This document shows positions 50,954-62,487 of a DNA stretch of 64,000 bases, in pieces. The notes beneath the pieces are model-generated. The model was given only the letters and a program-made list of their open reading frames with translations, was not told where the DNA came from and searched no databases. Position 1 is the stretch's first letter. Each line of letters begins with the position of its first letter. Source of the stretch: Scleromitrula shiraiana (lineage: Eukaryota > Ascomycota > Leotiomycetes > Helotiales > Sclerotiniaceae); assembly GCA_028455995.1 (NCBI GenBank), contig JABELC010000009.1:1897501-1961500 (forward strand), in the 5' to 3' direction. Both the position numbers and the translations under genes were made by a program.

Positions 50954-51774
50954 ATGGCTTTACCCCTTCCTCCTGGGTTAACGCCAATGGAAGTCGCGTT
51001 TCTGTGTGAAATGGAAATGGTAACGGTCATCCCTCGTCAACGACTAGAGAGTCTCGATTTACTAGGTGTAAGCTATCAATATCAATATCCATACAATTTA
51101 CCCCGCCATTTCTACCCCTCCTTTAAAACATGAAGGTCTTACAAGTTTTAAATTCTAAGTCAACACAATACATATAGGGAAAGACGCCAGTTCTACGACC
51201 TCCACACCGTGCGCCATTACCATTATGGCTTGCCCTACTACTGAAACGTCAACGGCGCGCAAACATACTACCTCCTCCCTGGCTCCATGCCCAATCTCTC
51301 GATAAAATCCTAAAGATGGAGACCGAGAACCCCGAATCATTCTCATCTCCGCCACCTATACATCCTCGTACAAAATCAACTCTTTCACCACCATTCCTAC
51401 CTTCAAATACTGCAGATGCTTTACCAGATTATCTACCATATCATTGGATAGACATGGGCGAGATATTATTGGAAGCTGCGAGTGATGATATACCTGATCC
51501 GGACCGGGTACGAGAATTGTTGAGGGATTTGAGGGAAGTGAGAATGGCAAAGATGAGGAGTAGTATGATAGCCGTAGAAGGTGGAGGGGTGAGCACTTTG
51601 CAAGGAGTTGGGGCCATGGAGATCAGTGAGGGAAGGGGGTTTATAACAGGAGTTATGGATGGACTGAGGAAGTTGGGAGCTGCTAGAGAAGCTGCAAGGA
51701 GAGAAAGGGAGGAAGAAGGTGCAGGAAGCGCCGGAGATGCTGATAGTGGGGATGAAGATATGGAGTTTTCATGA
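50954..51774 (+). CDS. psf2: GINS complex subunit Psf2 (DNA replication)
   Basis: Subunit of the GINS tetramer (Sld5-Psf1-Psf2-Psf3), which with Cdc45 and MCM2-7 forms the replicative CMG helicase in the nucleus. Exons 50954-51067 and 51178-51774 give 236 aa. The N-terminus MALPLPPGLTPMEVAFLCEM, then EMVTVIPRQRLESLDLLGG, PLWLALLLKRQRRANILPPPWL, LPYHWIDMGEILLEAASDDI and VRELLRDLREVRMAKMRSSM is the signature of fungal Psf2. A conserved GVGAMEISEGRGFITGVMDG segment and an acidic tail (DADSGDEDMEFS) follow. The donor at 51068 (gtaagc) was chosen over the adjacent GT because it yields LLGGK, as in the family. The gene starts only about 165 bp after the end of MITE copy 2, so its promoter may include element sequence. 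Confidence 0.93.
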
Positions 51775-52487
51775 ACATAGGGAGTTTGGAATCTTGCTAT
51801 CTATCATTCATTCTTTGAGCAATACTCTTATTATAAGCACAAGCATTGGGAGGTTTCGGCGTTGGTTAAGGGTTATTATGGTATGGTGTATATGGTAGAT
51901 ATGGTAGATAACCAGGTGCATATGAATTATATGGGTTGTATACGGCGCAAGTATTCGCTGTTATTGATGGATAGCTTAAGAATCATTTATATGAATTCTG
52001 ACCAATGAATGATCAGAATAGTTTCGTCTTCATCAACATCACTATCAATATCAATACAGACAGATCTCGTGTTTTATCAGCTCAGCTGTATATCATTTCG
52101 ATATATGCTGTTCGTTCTTCTCTTTTCCCTCTTACTCAGCCGAATCTCGCTGTCATTAAGTAGCTGCCTTCATCCCATTCTACAACGTCAAGAATACCTA
52201 TTGAAGTAGGTGGGCTTCGGGTACCGACAGGATTCAATGTTGGCTCTGCCAATCAAAGTTGATAGATGCAATGGAATGCTTATGTGAAGGATGATTTGAT
52301 TGGGTGATACAACCACGGAGGATCGGTTTGTCGTCAATCTCCACCCTCATCATTCGGACGATGTCGAAACCCGAGATATAAAGATATATCCCTTACCGTT
52401 AGACAGCAACTCTCAACTTCTCTATTTAAGGGTTCTTCTCTTATTTGGACTTCGAGTTAAGGAGAAACCAGGTACCGTGCTTACAAT
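51775..52487. other. Intergenic, psf2 to P450
   Basis: No supported gene. It contains the psf2 3' UTR and the upstream region of the P450 locus. Confidence 0.55.
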
Positions 52488-54153
52488 ATGCATTATGCAA
52501 CACTCGCAATTGCGACTGTTTCAATTTGCATTATATATCATCTTTCATGGTGCTTCTATAATGTCTTTCTACATCCCTTGAGATCATATCCGGGGTCAAA
52601 ACTTTGGGCAGCCACAAGACTACCTCAAAGTTATTGAAGACTCAAAGGGTGTCTTGCATACAAGATTAAAGAACTTCATAATCAATATGGGGAAGTTGTT
52701 AGAGTAGGTCCAAATTATTTGGACTTTAATTCTTCTACAGCTTGGGAAGAAATTCATGGATTTCCCAAAGACGGAAAGGGAAATTTCCCAAAAGATCTCA
52801 GAGAACGAGGAGGATTCAAACAACCTACTAATACGTAAATCTACTCCAGAACTACCCCAATCAAAAATTCCTGGAAATCAGCTGACATGTCTCAAGCTTG
52901 AATGCAAGTACAGATGACCATAGACGATTTCGTCGTCTTCAATCCCATGTTTTTTCAGACAAAGCTTTAACCGCTCAAGAACCACTCATTCAAGACTATG
53001 CACGACAATTCGTCTCTGGACTAGTCAAGTTTTCTTCTCAAACTAAAGATTACAGTATTAACCTTGGGGGTTGGTTTAATTATGCTACTTTCGATTTGAT
53101 CGGAGATCTCGCTTTTGGAGAACCATTCGATTGTCTCAAGATAGGAATTTTTCATTCCTGGATTAAATTAATTTTCAGCCTGTTCGAGATCACTACTCTC
53201 ATTGTCGAAACACAAAAATATCCTATACTCGGACCGTTTTTATTGTTCTTGCTCCCAAAAGGCCTAAGAGGAAGGTTTCAACAACATAAGAAACTTGCTA
53301 GGGAGAAAGCGGAGAGAAGAATGAATACCGAGACCGATAGACCGGATTTTATGACTTATATATTGAATCATAATGAGACGGAGAAGGGTATGACCGAGGA
53401 AGAAATTAAAGAGAATGCTAGTATTTTGATCATTGCTGGTAGTGAGACGGTATGTACCTCAAAGCTAACTTCGTGTCATCTTAAAAATTCTACAAACGAC
53501 AAAATCTCCAATAAAATTAGACCGCCTCCCTCCTGAACGGTGTAACCTACTTCCTCCTCCGCACTCCCACCGTTTTAAAGAATCTAACTCCCGAGCTCCG
53601 CTCCACTTTCCCAACCCAATCCTCACTAACCTTTCACTCCCTCGCCACCTGCAAATACCTCAACGCCGTCCTCGAAGAAGGTCTCCGTATGTATCCACCC
53701 GTCGCTGCCACCCTTCCCCGAATGTCTCCCCCATCCGGGACATTCATATCCAACCGCTATGTACCGGCTAATGTCACCATCGGCGTCAACAACTGGAGCG
53801 CCAATTATTGGGCATCAAATTTCACCGACCCCTACAGCTTTCATCCAGAACGCTGCTTAAATCCTGACGATGTCTCTGAACTTTGGGAGAAATTTCCAGA
53901 GTTAAACTTCACCGATGCGGAAGCTTTCGAGGGCGATGACAAGAGATTTAGACAACCCTTTAGTTTGGGCCCGGCAAATTGCATAGGGAAGAATTTGGCG
54001 TATGCTGAAATGAGGGTTTTACTAAGTAATGTGGTTTGGGGGTTTGATATGGAGGCGGGTGAAGGGGCGAATACCTGGTTGAGTAGGAATAAGCAGTATG
54101 GACTTTGGAAGAAACCAGACTTGAATGTTAAATTGGAAAGAGCCAATGTCTGA
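52488..54153 (+). pseudogene. Cytochrome P450 (microsomal type) with in-frame TGA
   Basis: Exons 52488-52834, 52897-53449 and 53521-54153 give 511 codons in phase. The product would be an ER-anchored heme monooxygenase: N-terminal membrane helix (ATLAIATVSICIIYHLSW), FLHPLRSYPGSKLWAATRLP, NASTDDHRRFRRLQSHVFSD (helix C), IIAGSETT (helix I, 294-301), the ExxR motif E353-G-L-R356, PERCLNP and the heme loop FSLGPANCIG with C454. All catalytic motifs are intact. The single defect is TGA at codon 50 (52635-52637), where homologues usually have Trp in an 'R-L-P-x-x-Y/W-R' context. No splice pair removes it cleanly. Interpretation: recent nonsense allele, sequencing error, or non-functional copy. The subfamily and substrate cannot be told from motifs alone. 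Confidence 0.78.
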
Positions 54154-55525
54154 TTCTGGGAAACTGAAAATTAGTTTGTGGGTGGCAAGGAAATTCGTCT
54201 CATGCCATTTCGCTTTTCTTTCTTTCTTTCCCGTTTTCTCTTCGTCGTGCTATTACTTGAATTATGAATTATGAATTATGACTCTGATGAATGGCAGTAA
54301 TAACTTATGATCAACTGCGTGTTCAGTTTGAACTGGGTGATCTGCAGGTCTACGGTCTAGTGTTTTACTTCTTCGATATCAATCCACTCTCCAAGAAAGC
54401 ATTTTATTTATCCTCATTTGTCGTATGGATATCTGATACCGAGTAGTTGTAATTATGAATGTCTATTAAGTTGATATACAACTACCATATATCATTCTAA
54501 TTTCAATATCTGAATCCTGCATAAATATCCAAATTGATTCGATCTAAAAGTCAACTTAATGTTCATGTTCCAAATAGAAATTCAAATCGAGTTTACCCAA
54601 AATACAATTGAACGATTGTATTCTAAACAGACATTAGAAAATGGGTTGACTCGTAAGGGTCTTGTAGTAACTTTGGTATTGTTTCTCCCTTCTTGAACAT
54701 CTCATCTCCTTCACCTACAATAACCATCTTGCAATCTGCTATCTATCCACTCTACTTATGACACATTTCCATGTAACCTTCTCTCTCCAAGTTCTCCGTC
54801 AAAAACCCCCACCTCTTCTCTCCTCTCTCACATATCATCCACTCACCGCCGACTACCCATCATTTTCCCCTCACTACTTCGTATTGCCAATCCTCTCAAT
54901 CCCTAAACCTCAACACAAAGTTACTCGTCTACTCCTCCTCCTCCTCCTCTTCCTCCTCCCCACATGCTCTCCTACCCAAGTCTACCCAATCAAAACACCC
55001 ACCGCCAGCACAACCCCCGTCCCAACCTCCACCCAAAAAAAAACTTCGTCCACACACCTCCAAAATTCCGGGACAACGCGGCCGCCATCCCTCTGCGGAA
55101 TCTAGTATATACTATTGCCAAGACTGATCAATCGCCCAATCGCATCTACAATTCCGATGAGGTTAATGTGATTCGACATTTTGCTTACTTCGTTCGCTCT
55201 CAGCAGTGATTGGGAGTAAATCAAACCTCAAGTCAATCAATAGATGATCAACTTCATCTTTGAGGTCAGACACCTAGGTAGTTATATAGCTAGCCAAAAC
55301 TTCAAATTCATAGAGTACAATAAGTGCAGGGTAACAGAACTATCGCTGGGAACATCGAACAAACTCCTCAAGTCGCAATAATGTACATGAATTGAAACAA
55401 AACACCACCCAAATTTCCCTCTAGCCCACCAACCCCGATCCGGATTTCCGTCTCCCAAAGTCCACTAAGTTGCGCCAAAACCTTATGCGCCACTATTCGT
55501 CTACGGCATACTCAGGCTGATGAAG
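54154..55525. other. Intergenic with a pyrimidine-rich segment
   Basis: About 54,700-55,110 is very C/T-rich and opens overlapping frames in two phases, one with a poly-Leu run (RLLLLLLLFLLP) and one ending NLVYTIAKTDQSPNRIYNSDE. Neither has a recognisable domain, and they are probably compositional. No other gene is seen. Confidence 0.45.
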
Positions 55526-56840
55526 CTAGTGCCAGATAAACTGTATCACTCTGACAGCTATCCCAACGTTGTGATAATCATCATGGGAAACATGATCCTT
55601 GCTGTTCGCACCAGTAATTATTGTAGTACTAGTGCCGGTGCTAAATGGGTCAGCTTTCTCGTCTTTATTGTCCTTGAAATGACGATCTAAGTGATCCTTG
55701 TTGTGGAGGTTGCGAAGCTTTACCGTGGTTCGTCTCTCATCTTTTCCAGTAGGCACCTTGGTTGATGGTAAAGTCGAGTGCATTTCCTGGATCAGTGGTC
55801 GCAAGATCGGTACACACTGTACTATAATCGTACTAGCTACTTCTGACGAGTACCAAACCATCGATAGGCCTTGTCACCCTGACGTAAGAGTTCTATTAGT
55901 ACCAGAGCTTCATAGTGTCCATTAATTTGTTAGCTTACAGAAGTAATAATTATCATAGTAATCGACGCTTAGGTTTTCCATCCACGCAGTTCTTACAGCC
56001 GAGATCATTGCAATTCTTTAAATCATTAGAATGCGAATGTAACATATTAGGCAGTGCAATTTACAAAACTCCTAGGCTCCTCGTTATACATAAGCCAATC
56101 TTCTCCTTGTTGCTTATCTTCAGCTTTCAAGTAACCATCCATGGAAAGAGTGCGAGGATAAAATCTGCTACAGTGTTGAAAACTACGAAGAATTATCAAT
56201 CGCTCACCATTCTCATGTAAGTTATCTTGTACTGACTATTTCCAGCGGTCTTGATGTTTTTAGCAGCGGTATAGTCGATGCAAAAACCAGACATCCTCCA
56301 CCAATTTTGATCTGCAGCCACTCCACAATACATGGACCACTCCACAAAGATTTTGAGGGCCAAGATGACGTTGAGAATGACAATAATAATCCAGCAAACC
56401 GTCTTTTGCCAGTTGTTTGTCATCCTGAGGAGATTTACTGCAAATGCCGTTTTGCTCCACGCTTGACCAACTGTAGTCAAACATGATAAAATCGAGACGA
56501 GAATCAACATGCGATCGTCCCACGCCATCACTACATAGCCTGTCGCAAATTCGTATGAAATAAATATATTTGTTACCATAAGAACAGCCTAATCATGGCA
56601 AATGTTGATTAGAAGTGTGTCCCGGTGCGTTTCGTAGAATCAGTTGTACTCAGGAACAAGTCGCACCCAAGAAGCTGTAAGAATATAATCATCCCACCAA
56701 AGACCATGTCGTCTCAATTTGCAATAATATCGAAGGGCGAGGAACACCGTGGCACTACCGAACAAAGACCAAAGCCCAGCATTGCCTTCTTTGTCAGGAG
56801 ATACGAAATGATACACATATTTTGCTCGAGAAGAAATCAT
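55526..56840 (-). pseudogene. SAT4/rhodopsin-type integral membrane protein, disrupted
   Basis: Fungal multi-pass membrane protein family of uncertain function (PTH11/SAT4-like 'rhodopsin domain'). Minus-strand exons 56840-56667, 56588-56237 and a third from 56182 splice in phase. They read GNAGLWSLFGSATVFLALRY...HGLWWDDYIL, then VLMVTNIFISYEFATGYVV, QAWSKTAFAVNLLRMTNNWQ, CWIIIVILNVILALKIFVEW and ADQNWW, then IFNTVADFILALFPWMVT. A TGA follows at 56129-56127 where Trp (WKLK) is expected. Downstream pieces of the same protein continue in shifted frames (KISNKEKIGLCIT, RIAMISAVRTAWMENLSVDY) and end in SMVWYSSEVASTIIVQCVPI...LRPLIQEMH with a cytosolic tail stopping at 55526. A nonsense codon plus at least one frameshift indicate a pseudogene. 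Confidence 0.68.
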
Positions 56841-57864
56841 GATAACATTCTCCCCCGAATATATCGGGACAAATATCTTGTGAGACCCAACCAGAGTTCT
56901 CTTGGGTAAGTGAAGGACTAGAACGTTGCTCTCTGTAATGTCGGGATTTTCAATTACTTGATCGTCCAAACTTTTGTAGAAAGAAGAAGCAATCGGAGAT
57001 GAGATAACGACAGTATTGAAGGAACTTGGCACACACAGTACTTACTACCTACCAACCCAATTCTAGACTGAATGAACATGGGCAAAGATTAGAACTATTT
57101 GATGTTTCCGCAGCTAATCGCAAACGTGTGGTTCGATGTGCTATAAATTCTCGCGTAAGATATTATTGCCCCTCAAAGCTTTTCCCGATTAGGCAACTCC
57201 CCTCAGGGGTTCGTATCATTTATATTGTCAAGTCACGGAGATGATTCACAAATCAAATCTACAACAAATGATAAACAACGGTTAGGAGAATATTTCTCCC
57301 GACGCGTTGCCATACTCACATTAGGAAAATCTCCGCTGTCAGTGCTGTCAGTGCTTTCTGTCTTCTCCTCATTCTCCATGCAACATCCCTCGAGCAACAT
57401 CATCTATCCTGCACGATTTCAGACCACAGTGCCACCATATATAAGATCGAGGCTTTACCGCGTGTAAAGATGGGATCTCGAACAATTCAATGCACTTTTT
57501 GGGGGTTGATATACGTAAGAAGCTAACAGCAGACTCGCAAAAGCCACTCGGCGACGAACGCTCGCAATCAAGGTGGGGCTGAGAGCATGGTATGCATGTA
57601 AATCCTCGCCGACGTGGTTTCCACAGCGGAACCCGGAGATAAAATTTACATTCAGACAATTCGAGACTCTATGTAAAGAATTGATGGCTACTCAAATTGG
57701 TCATAATCAGCAGATCAAGACCGGAAATGAATTCACTTTGTTATAAATAGAACCAAGTCAGTTGTTTGAGGATAATATACCAGACTATAGATGCCCAGAG
57801 AATCCAGGACAAAACCGTCTTACTCTCGAAGAACGCAATCATCAGATGAAACAAGTACATGTGC
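56841..57864. other. Intergenic upstream of the SAT4-like pseudogene
   Basis: The minus-strand frame of the pseudogene extends to about 57,030 without an obvious better start, so a longer N-terminus cannot be excluded. No other gene is supported. Confidence 0.45.
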
Positions 57865-58893
57865 TCAGCGCAATTTGTAATCTTCTTCACTAAACTCCCC
57901 CTTAAGGGAAAACAGTTTTTCCTTGATCTCCATGCGTTGTTTAGCTATTTCCGCGAAATTTAGATGTCGACAAGTACACCGGCATGTCATGGGTAGCTTT
58001 CCCACCGCTTCGCGTACGAATTTCTTCCACATATCTTCATCCACGAAATCATGTACTGGTTGCCGAATCAACCAGGAACTTAAGAGACTTCTATCGTATC
58101 TGCTGTGCAAACGTGGGCACATCACCAAATCGTCTGGTTTCTTCCACTTTCCATCGAAAAAATATGAATATTCAACATTCTTATACCCTTTTCCAGTATC
58201 TTTCATCTCATCACCAAAGATCTGTGATGCGAAGACATTAGGTTGTTCTTCCTCCACAAAGGTTCCTGATGGGTAGAGGTCTACATCGTGTAGTTCAAAT
58301 CGTGAAATACTTCCATCGGCTAGGTAATACAGAATGCTTTGAATAGCAGGATTCTTTGATTTAGCCATCCATACACTCATCCGCATCTGTTGAAACACGA
58401 TTACTACGATACATTGAACTTGGGGGTTAGATCACCGTACTTGGACCAGGTGTACACTATCTGACATTTTTTGTCTTACGAAAATAAGTTCGTACCTCAT
58501 GTTGGCTCTCTCAATATGTCTCTTAACCTTGCTGGCTTTGAACAAGAAAAACGGTAAACGGCGGTTTAAAAATTGCTGCAGGAGTCTTGGATTGATTGTC
58601 CATAAATCTGTGTATAGCATAGATGTGTTAGTGATGCATTATTCTTAGGTTCTAATCAACTTGGAGCACCAATCAAATCCTAATGGTAAGCATTATCAAG
58701 AAAATAGAACATTCATGAGTAATTCAATAGCCAGAAAGATCTTACAAGTTACCAGCCCGTCTACTGCACATATTGGTCCCCGCTCCACATTCGATTCACG
58801 ATCCCATTTGTCGACATTGATAACACGAGGAATTTGTGGGTGGTCCATCTTAGTGGCAGGAATCTCCATCACATCCAAAGGGCAAAAAGGCAT
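57865..58893 (-). CDS. Unknown protein, 265 aa
   Basis: Function not recognised. Exons 58893-58746, 58607-58480 and 58386-57865 (minus) give a closed 265-aa frame. The start is the first ATG after an upstream stop. The second donor at 58479 (gtaaga) was preferred to an earlier GT at about 58,496 because only it keeps the frame. The N-terminus (MPFCPLDVMEIPATKMDHPQ, PRVINVDKWDRE) is followed by a helical region with many Arg/Lys (LLQQFLNRRLPFFLFKASKV). The second half has aromatic/charged segments (NVEYSYFFDGKWKKPDDLV), a small Cys motif TCRCTCRHLN near 233-242 and a basic C-terminal helix. No signal peptide or membrane helix is evident. It is divergent from the HExxH gene at 60,098. Confidence 0.6.
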
Positions 58894-60097
58894 TAGTGCT
58901 ACTTAACAATGCTGTAATTTCAGCAAATGAATAATGATTAATAAAAAGACGATTAGTGATACTGGTGCCAAAAGAAGTCTCAATGCTGCTGGTAACAGAT
59001 TATAGTACCATATTTCAAAGGTCACAAGAGGTTTGAAGAAACAGGAGATGGTCTTATAGTTTCCTCATCTGTTGTCTCATCTTTGGATTGATGGAAGGTG
59101 CGATTCTATGTACATAACAGTATCCCAGTTTTGTAGGATCGAAATAGAAGGAGCCTTCTCGTATTCTGAAATCTATGATTGCACATCTCAGACATATTTA
59201 TCTCTTCTCTCCGATTTTGTGATCTTGTTTACAATGGACCCAAGGTTCCTAGATGAAGATTCATAATTTTTCGTTTCGTGATGAGATTAGGACATCAAAC
59301 CTGACTTGTAGCATTAAGTAATGCGATTTCTATGTAAAGGTTCAATTTTTACTTTCAGTTACTTCTGGGCTATAGTCAGCCCTTGTAATTGGATCAAATA
59401 GTTTATCATTCGCCGGAAGTATGCTGGACAAGAAGCTCGATTGTGGTCTTGGATTTAATAATTATTTCTAACCTACATAATAATTCAACCGATGACAGTG
59501 GCAAGAGAGAGATTCCATGTACCTACATAACAATATGGGTTATTTAGATCTTGCTATCAGCATTTTAGGAAGAAAGTATGACCCCTTTACCACTTCTCAA
59601 ATTCAGCTACAACCACACAATTTTTAGAACAGATGAATAAGTGCACTTGTTATCTCAGAGCACATCTACCAACACTTTTTTGCATTATTGATACAGAGTA
59701 ATTATTGAGCTTTGACCGTGCTTTGTTGATAGACCAATTGTGAAAAAATGGATCAATAAAGGAATAATTAATTTTACTTTTTGCGGAGGACTAAATGAAA
59801 AGATTCTTTGTTAGCAGCATACAGAATACCAGAAAAACGTGACACGATCAAGTAGCAGTTAATAGTGGCATCGAACTAAACTCGAGCTTTCTTCAACACA
59901 TCACCAAATCAAGCTAATTGGGTTTCTAATGTCCGTCCAAAATATAGATATTCAAATGTTTTTTTAAACAATTTGTATTTAAATATTCATTCAGTTAATC
60001 GATTTTGATTGTATACATCAGATACCGACAGACATTTATAAATTTTATATGTGGTTGTACAATAGTTGAATAGACATTCAGAACTTAAACAGCTCGA
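58894..60097. other. Divergent intergenic region
   Basis: About 1.2 kb between two genes transcribed away from each other. No coding signal; presumably holds both promoters. Confidence 0.5.
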
Positions 60098-62487
60098 ATG
60101 GAGCAATCAGAATGGGCAAAAAAGTACGGTGGAGAATATCAATATGGCGATCTCCAAAGCGGTTATACCCCAATCAAGCCCATAATATCCATGTATAATG
60201 AGGAAGAAATCAGATTCAACGAGGAAAAAGAAGAATTTCAGAAGAAATGCCTATACCTCTTTACAACCCAAGAACTCATAGATCTGGATGCCATAAGTTC
60301 ACGGCATCTCAATCCTGGGACAATACAAGATATACCGATCATTCCATTTTTGCGAAAAGAACAGTGGTTTAACGGGCCATCGGATCGATTGAAACCAGGG
60401 GTCGACCGTCCTAAAATCTATCCTTTGCCCCATGGACTTCCGGGTGATTATGTTCCGACAAATCCTATACTTTGGAATGCTTTGAAGCCTTCGTTAAAGA
60501 TTGCTACTGAGATGATTTGCAAGGGCTCAACCGGCGATTTTGTAAGTCCTTGGTCATTTATACTTCTTTTTTCTTCGTTCCAGATATTGCATATATGCTA
60601 ATTGAATAAATAACATCAGATGAGTGCCTTATTTGATGGACCGAGAAAAAGAATACTAAGGAAGATACAACCTCGTTGGAATTCAATGCGTCCCGATCGA
60701 AGAGATATGAATGAACTGATATCGATCCACCCAGTCCCCTGCGGTATACGAGACAAAATAAATTCAAACTTCACATCAGATATAGGCAAACTAGTAGAAT
60801 TCTATAAGTTGGCTTTTAAGATCAATACAGAAGATCCATTTGGTGATCCAAACGTATCGGCGGGTTCAAAAGAAGACGGATTTACAGAGGCTAATTTTGA
60901 TGAGAAGACATCAAAAACAAGAATGATTTTTACGTTTTTAGAATGTGATCTACTGGAGCCGTTGTTAGGAAATACTTTGACGGATGCGGAGAGGTTGGGC
61001 TTACAGTATTTTATTGCCACCACTCTTGCTCACGAGAGGTAAGTAGATTTCACATTTTCAACTCCTTCGATGTTCACTAGAGATTCATTAAATGTGTTTA
61101 TCTGATCCTGTTGTAGTATTCATGCTTTGTGGCGTATAATACACATGCGTGAATATGATGGCGATACTACGAGGTGCGAGGTAAGACAGATTACTATTAA
61201 CAAATGTAGCTAAGGCTAACCCTCAAGCCTTACTTTGAAGGTGAACCACTTCCAGAAATAGGAATGTCGTGGGAAAAAAGCGTACTAGGTGGTTTCATGT
61301 CTCCTATGCTTCAAAATCGACCGCGACCAACATTTGGTCATTGGTACGCGACGAAATTCCCGACGATTATGGATACAGAAAACCGATCAATGATGGGGGC
61401 CATATTAAAGACTCCCCCTTTACTGATGAAACAAGTCTATTATCCTATTCCAGTTGGTATATACGAAGATGCACATCAATCTGATTTTTGGAAAATAGGT
61501 GCTAGAGGGTATTCAACTCAGATCCTACTTTCGCGAGCTAGAATTTTAGGAACTAAAGAAGTACATATAAAACGGAATGCCCAATCAACACCAGAGCGAA
61601 TTCAAAATCCGTCAATTCCTGGCTGGGGAATGCAAGAACTCAACTTATCACGTATAAAAAGACTAAATGCCGAAGAACGAGAGGTTTATAAACTTGGAAG
61701 ACGACTTATGGAATTTTCCCAAACAATCCAGGAATATTGGAGCGGAACAAGTGAACTGCAACAACTAATCAACAACACTATGAAACACTTGTCTATCATT
61801 GCTGAAAGACGAAACCCGGATAGTATGGAATATGATGCCAGTTTAGAAAGCGGCAGTGATCTTCTAAACGAGATGATACTAGATTTTGCCAGAACTGTTA
61901 CGACCCATCAGAAACTCATAAGTGTATTGCTAAGTCTAGAACTACAAGGTGAAAAAAATGAACATCCCGAACGACGCATACATATGCTACATTTCAATCG
62001 AGGTATGCATCGATTGACGAAAGAATTTCAAGAGCTAGTTGATTGGCCGAATAGCATATACAAATTTCAAGGAAATGAAATCCTTCTTGAACTAGAGAAA
62101 GCACGCCAGCGACTCGTTATACCGGGTCGGACGAAAAACATCCAGTATGTCGATGAAATTGATGCTCTACACAGATTGATTCAAATTACAGACCGAAAGC
62201 AGTTAGAAGTGGCATTTCATTCAATAATACAGAATAGAGATAGCAGTGTTCTCTTGCAGGCGGGAAGTTACATTTACTATGCTAGGGTAGAACATGCAGA
62301 TTTGAGGCTGATGGATAGACGTAACATGTTGTATGACGCGGTGCATATGCTGGAGGATATGATTAGATCAAGACCACAAGGCTGGGAACAGGTGTTGGCG
62401 GCCTTGATAAAAGATGCAAAGGAAGCCAAGACGAGAATCGATTGTATAATGAATCATGGAGCTATGTTGGAGGCAATGGGCGTGTAG
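60098..62487 (+). CDS. Unknown 728-aa protein with HExxH metallopeptidase-like motif
   Basis: Exons 60098-60541, 60620-61038, 61117-61180 and 61228-62487 give 728 aa with all phases closing. The N-terminal 150 residues are unrecognised. Then comes LQYFIATTLAHESIHALWRI, in which H286-E287-x-x-H290 forms a zinc-binding HExxH motif inside a hydrophobic helix, split by an intron. About 20 residues later CEPYFEGEPLPEIG (from about 308) offers acidic residues for a third ligand, followed by MSWEKSVLGGF. The order 'TLAHE-xxHA ... E-P-Y/F-F-E-x-E-x-E-x-G' appears in uncharacterised fungal proteins as far as I recall, and is compatible with an inactive or active zinc peptidase. The last 350 residues are helical, rich in Arg/Glu/Leu, without recognised repeats. 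No signal peptide, so probably cytosolic or nuclear. Confidence 0.7.

Noticed and set aside
54758..55209. Two overlapping frames in a pyrimidine-rich tract
   Set aside because: Poly-Leu and Pro/Ser/Thr composition reflects the CT-rich DNA; no domain or splice support.
57369..57659. 96-aa minus-strand Cys-containing frame
   Set aside because: No recognisable domain, no ATG-supported upstream context; likely chance.
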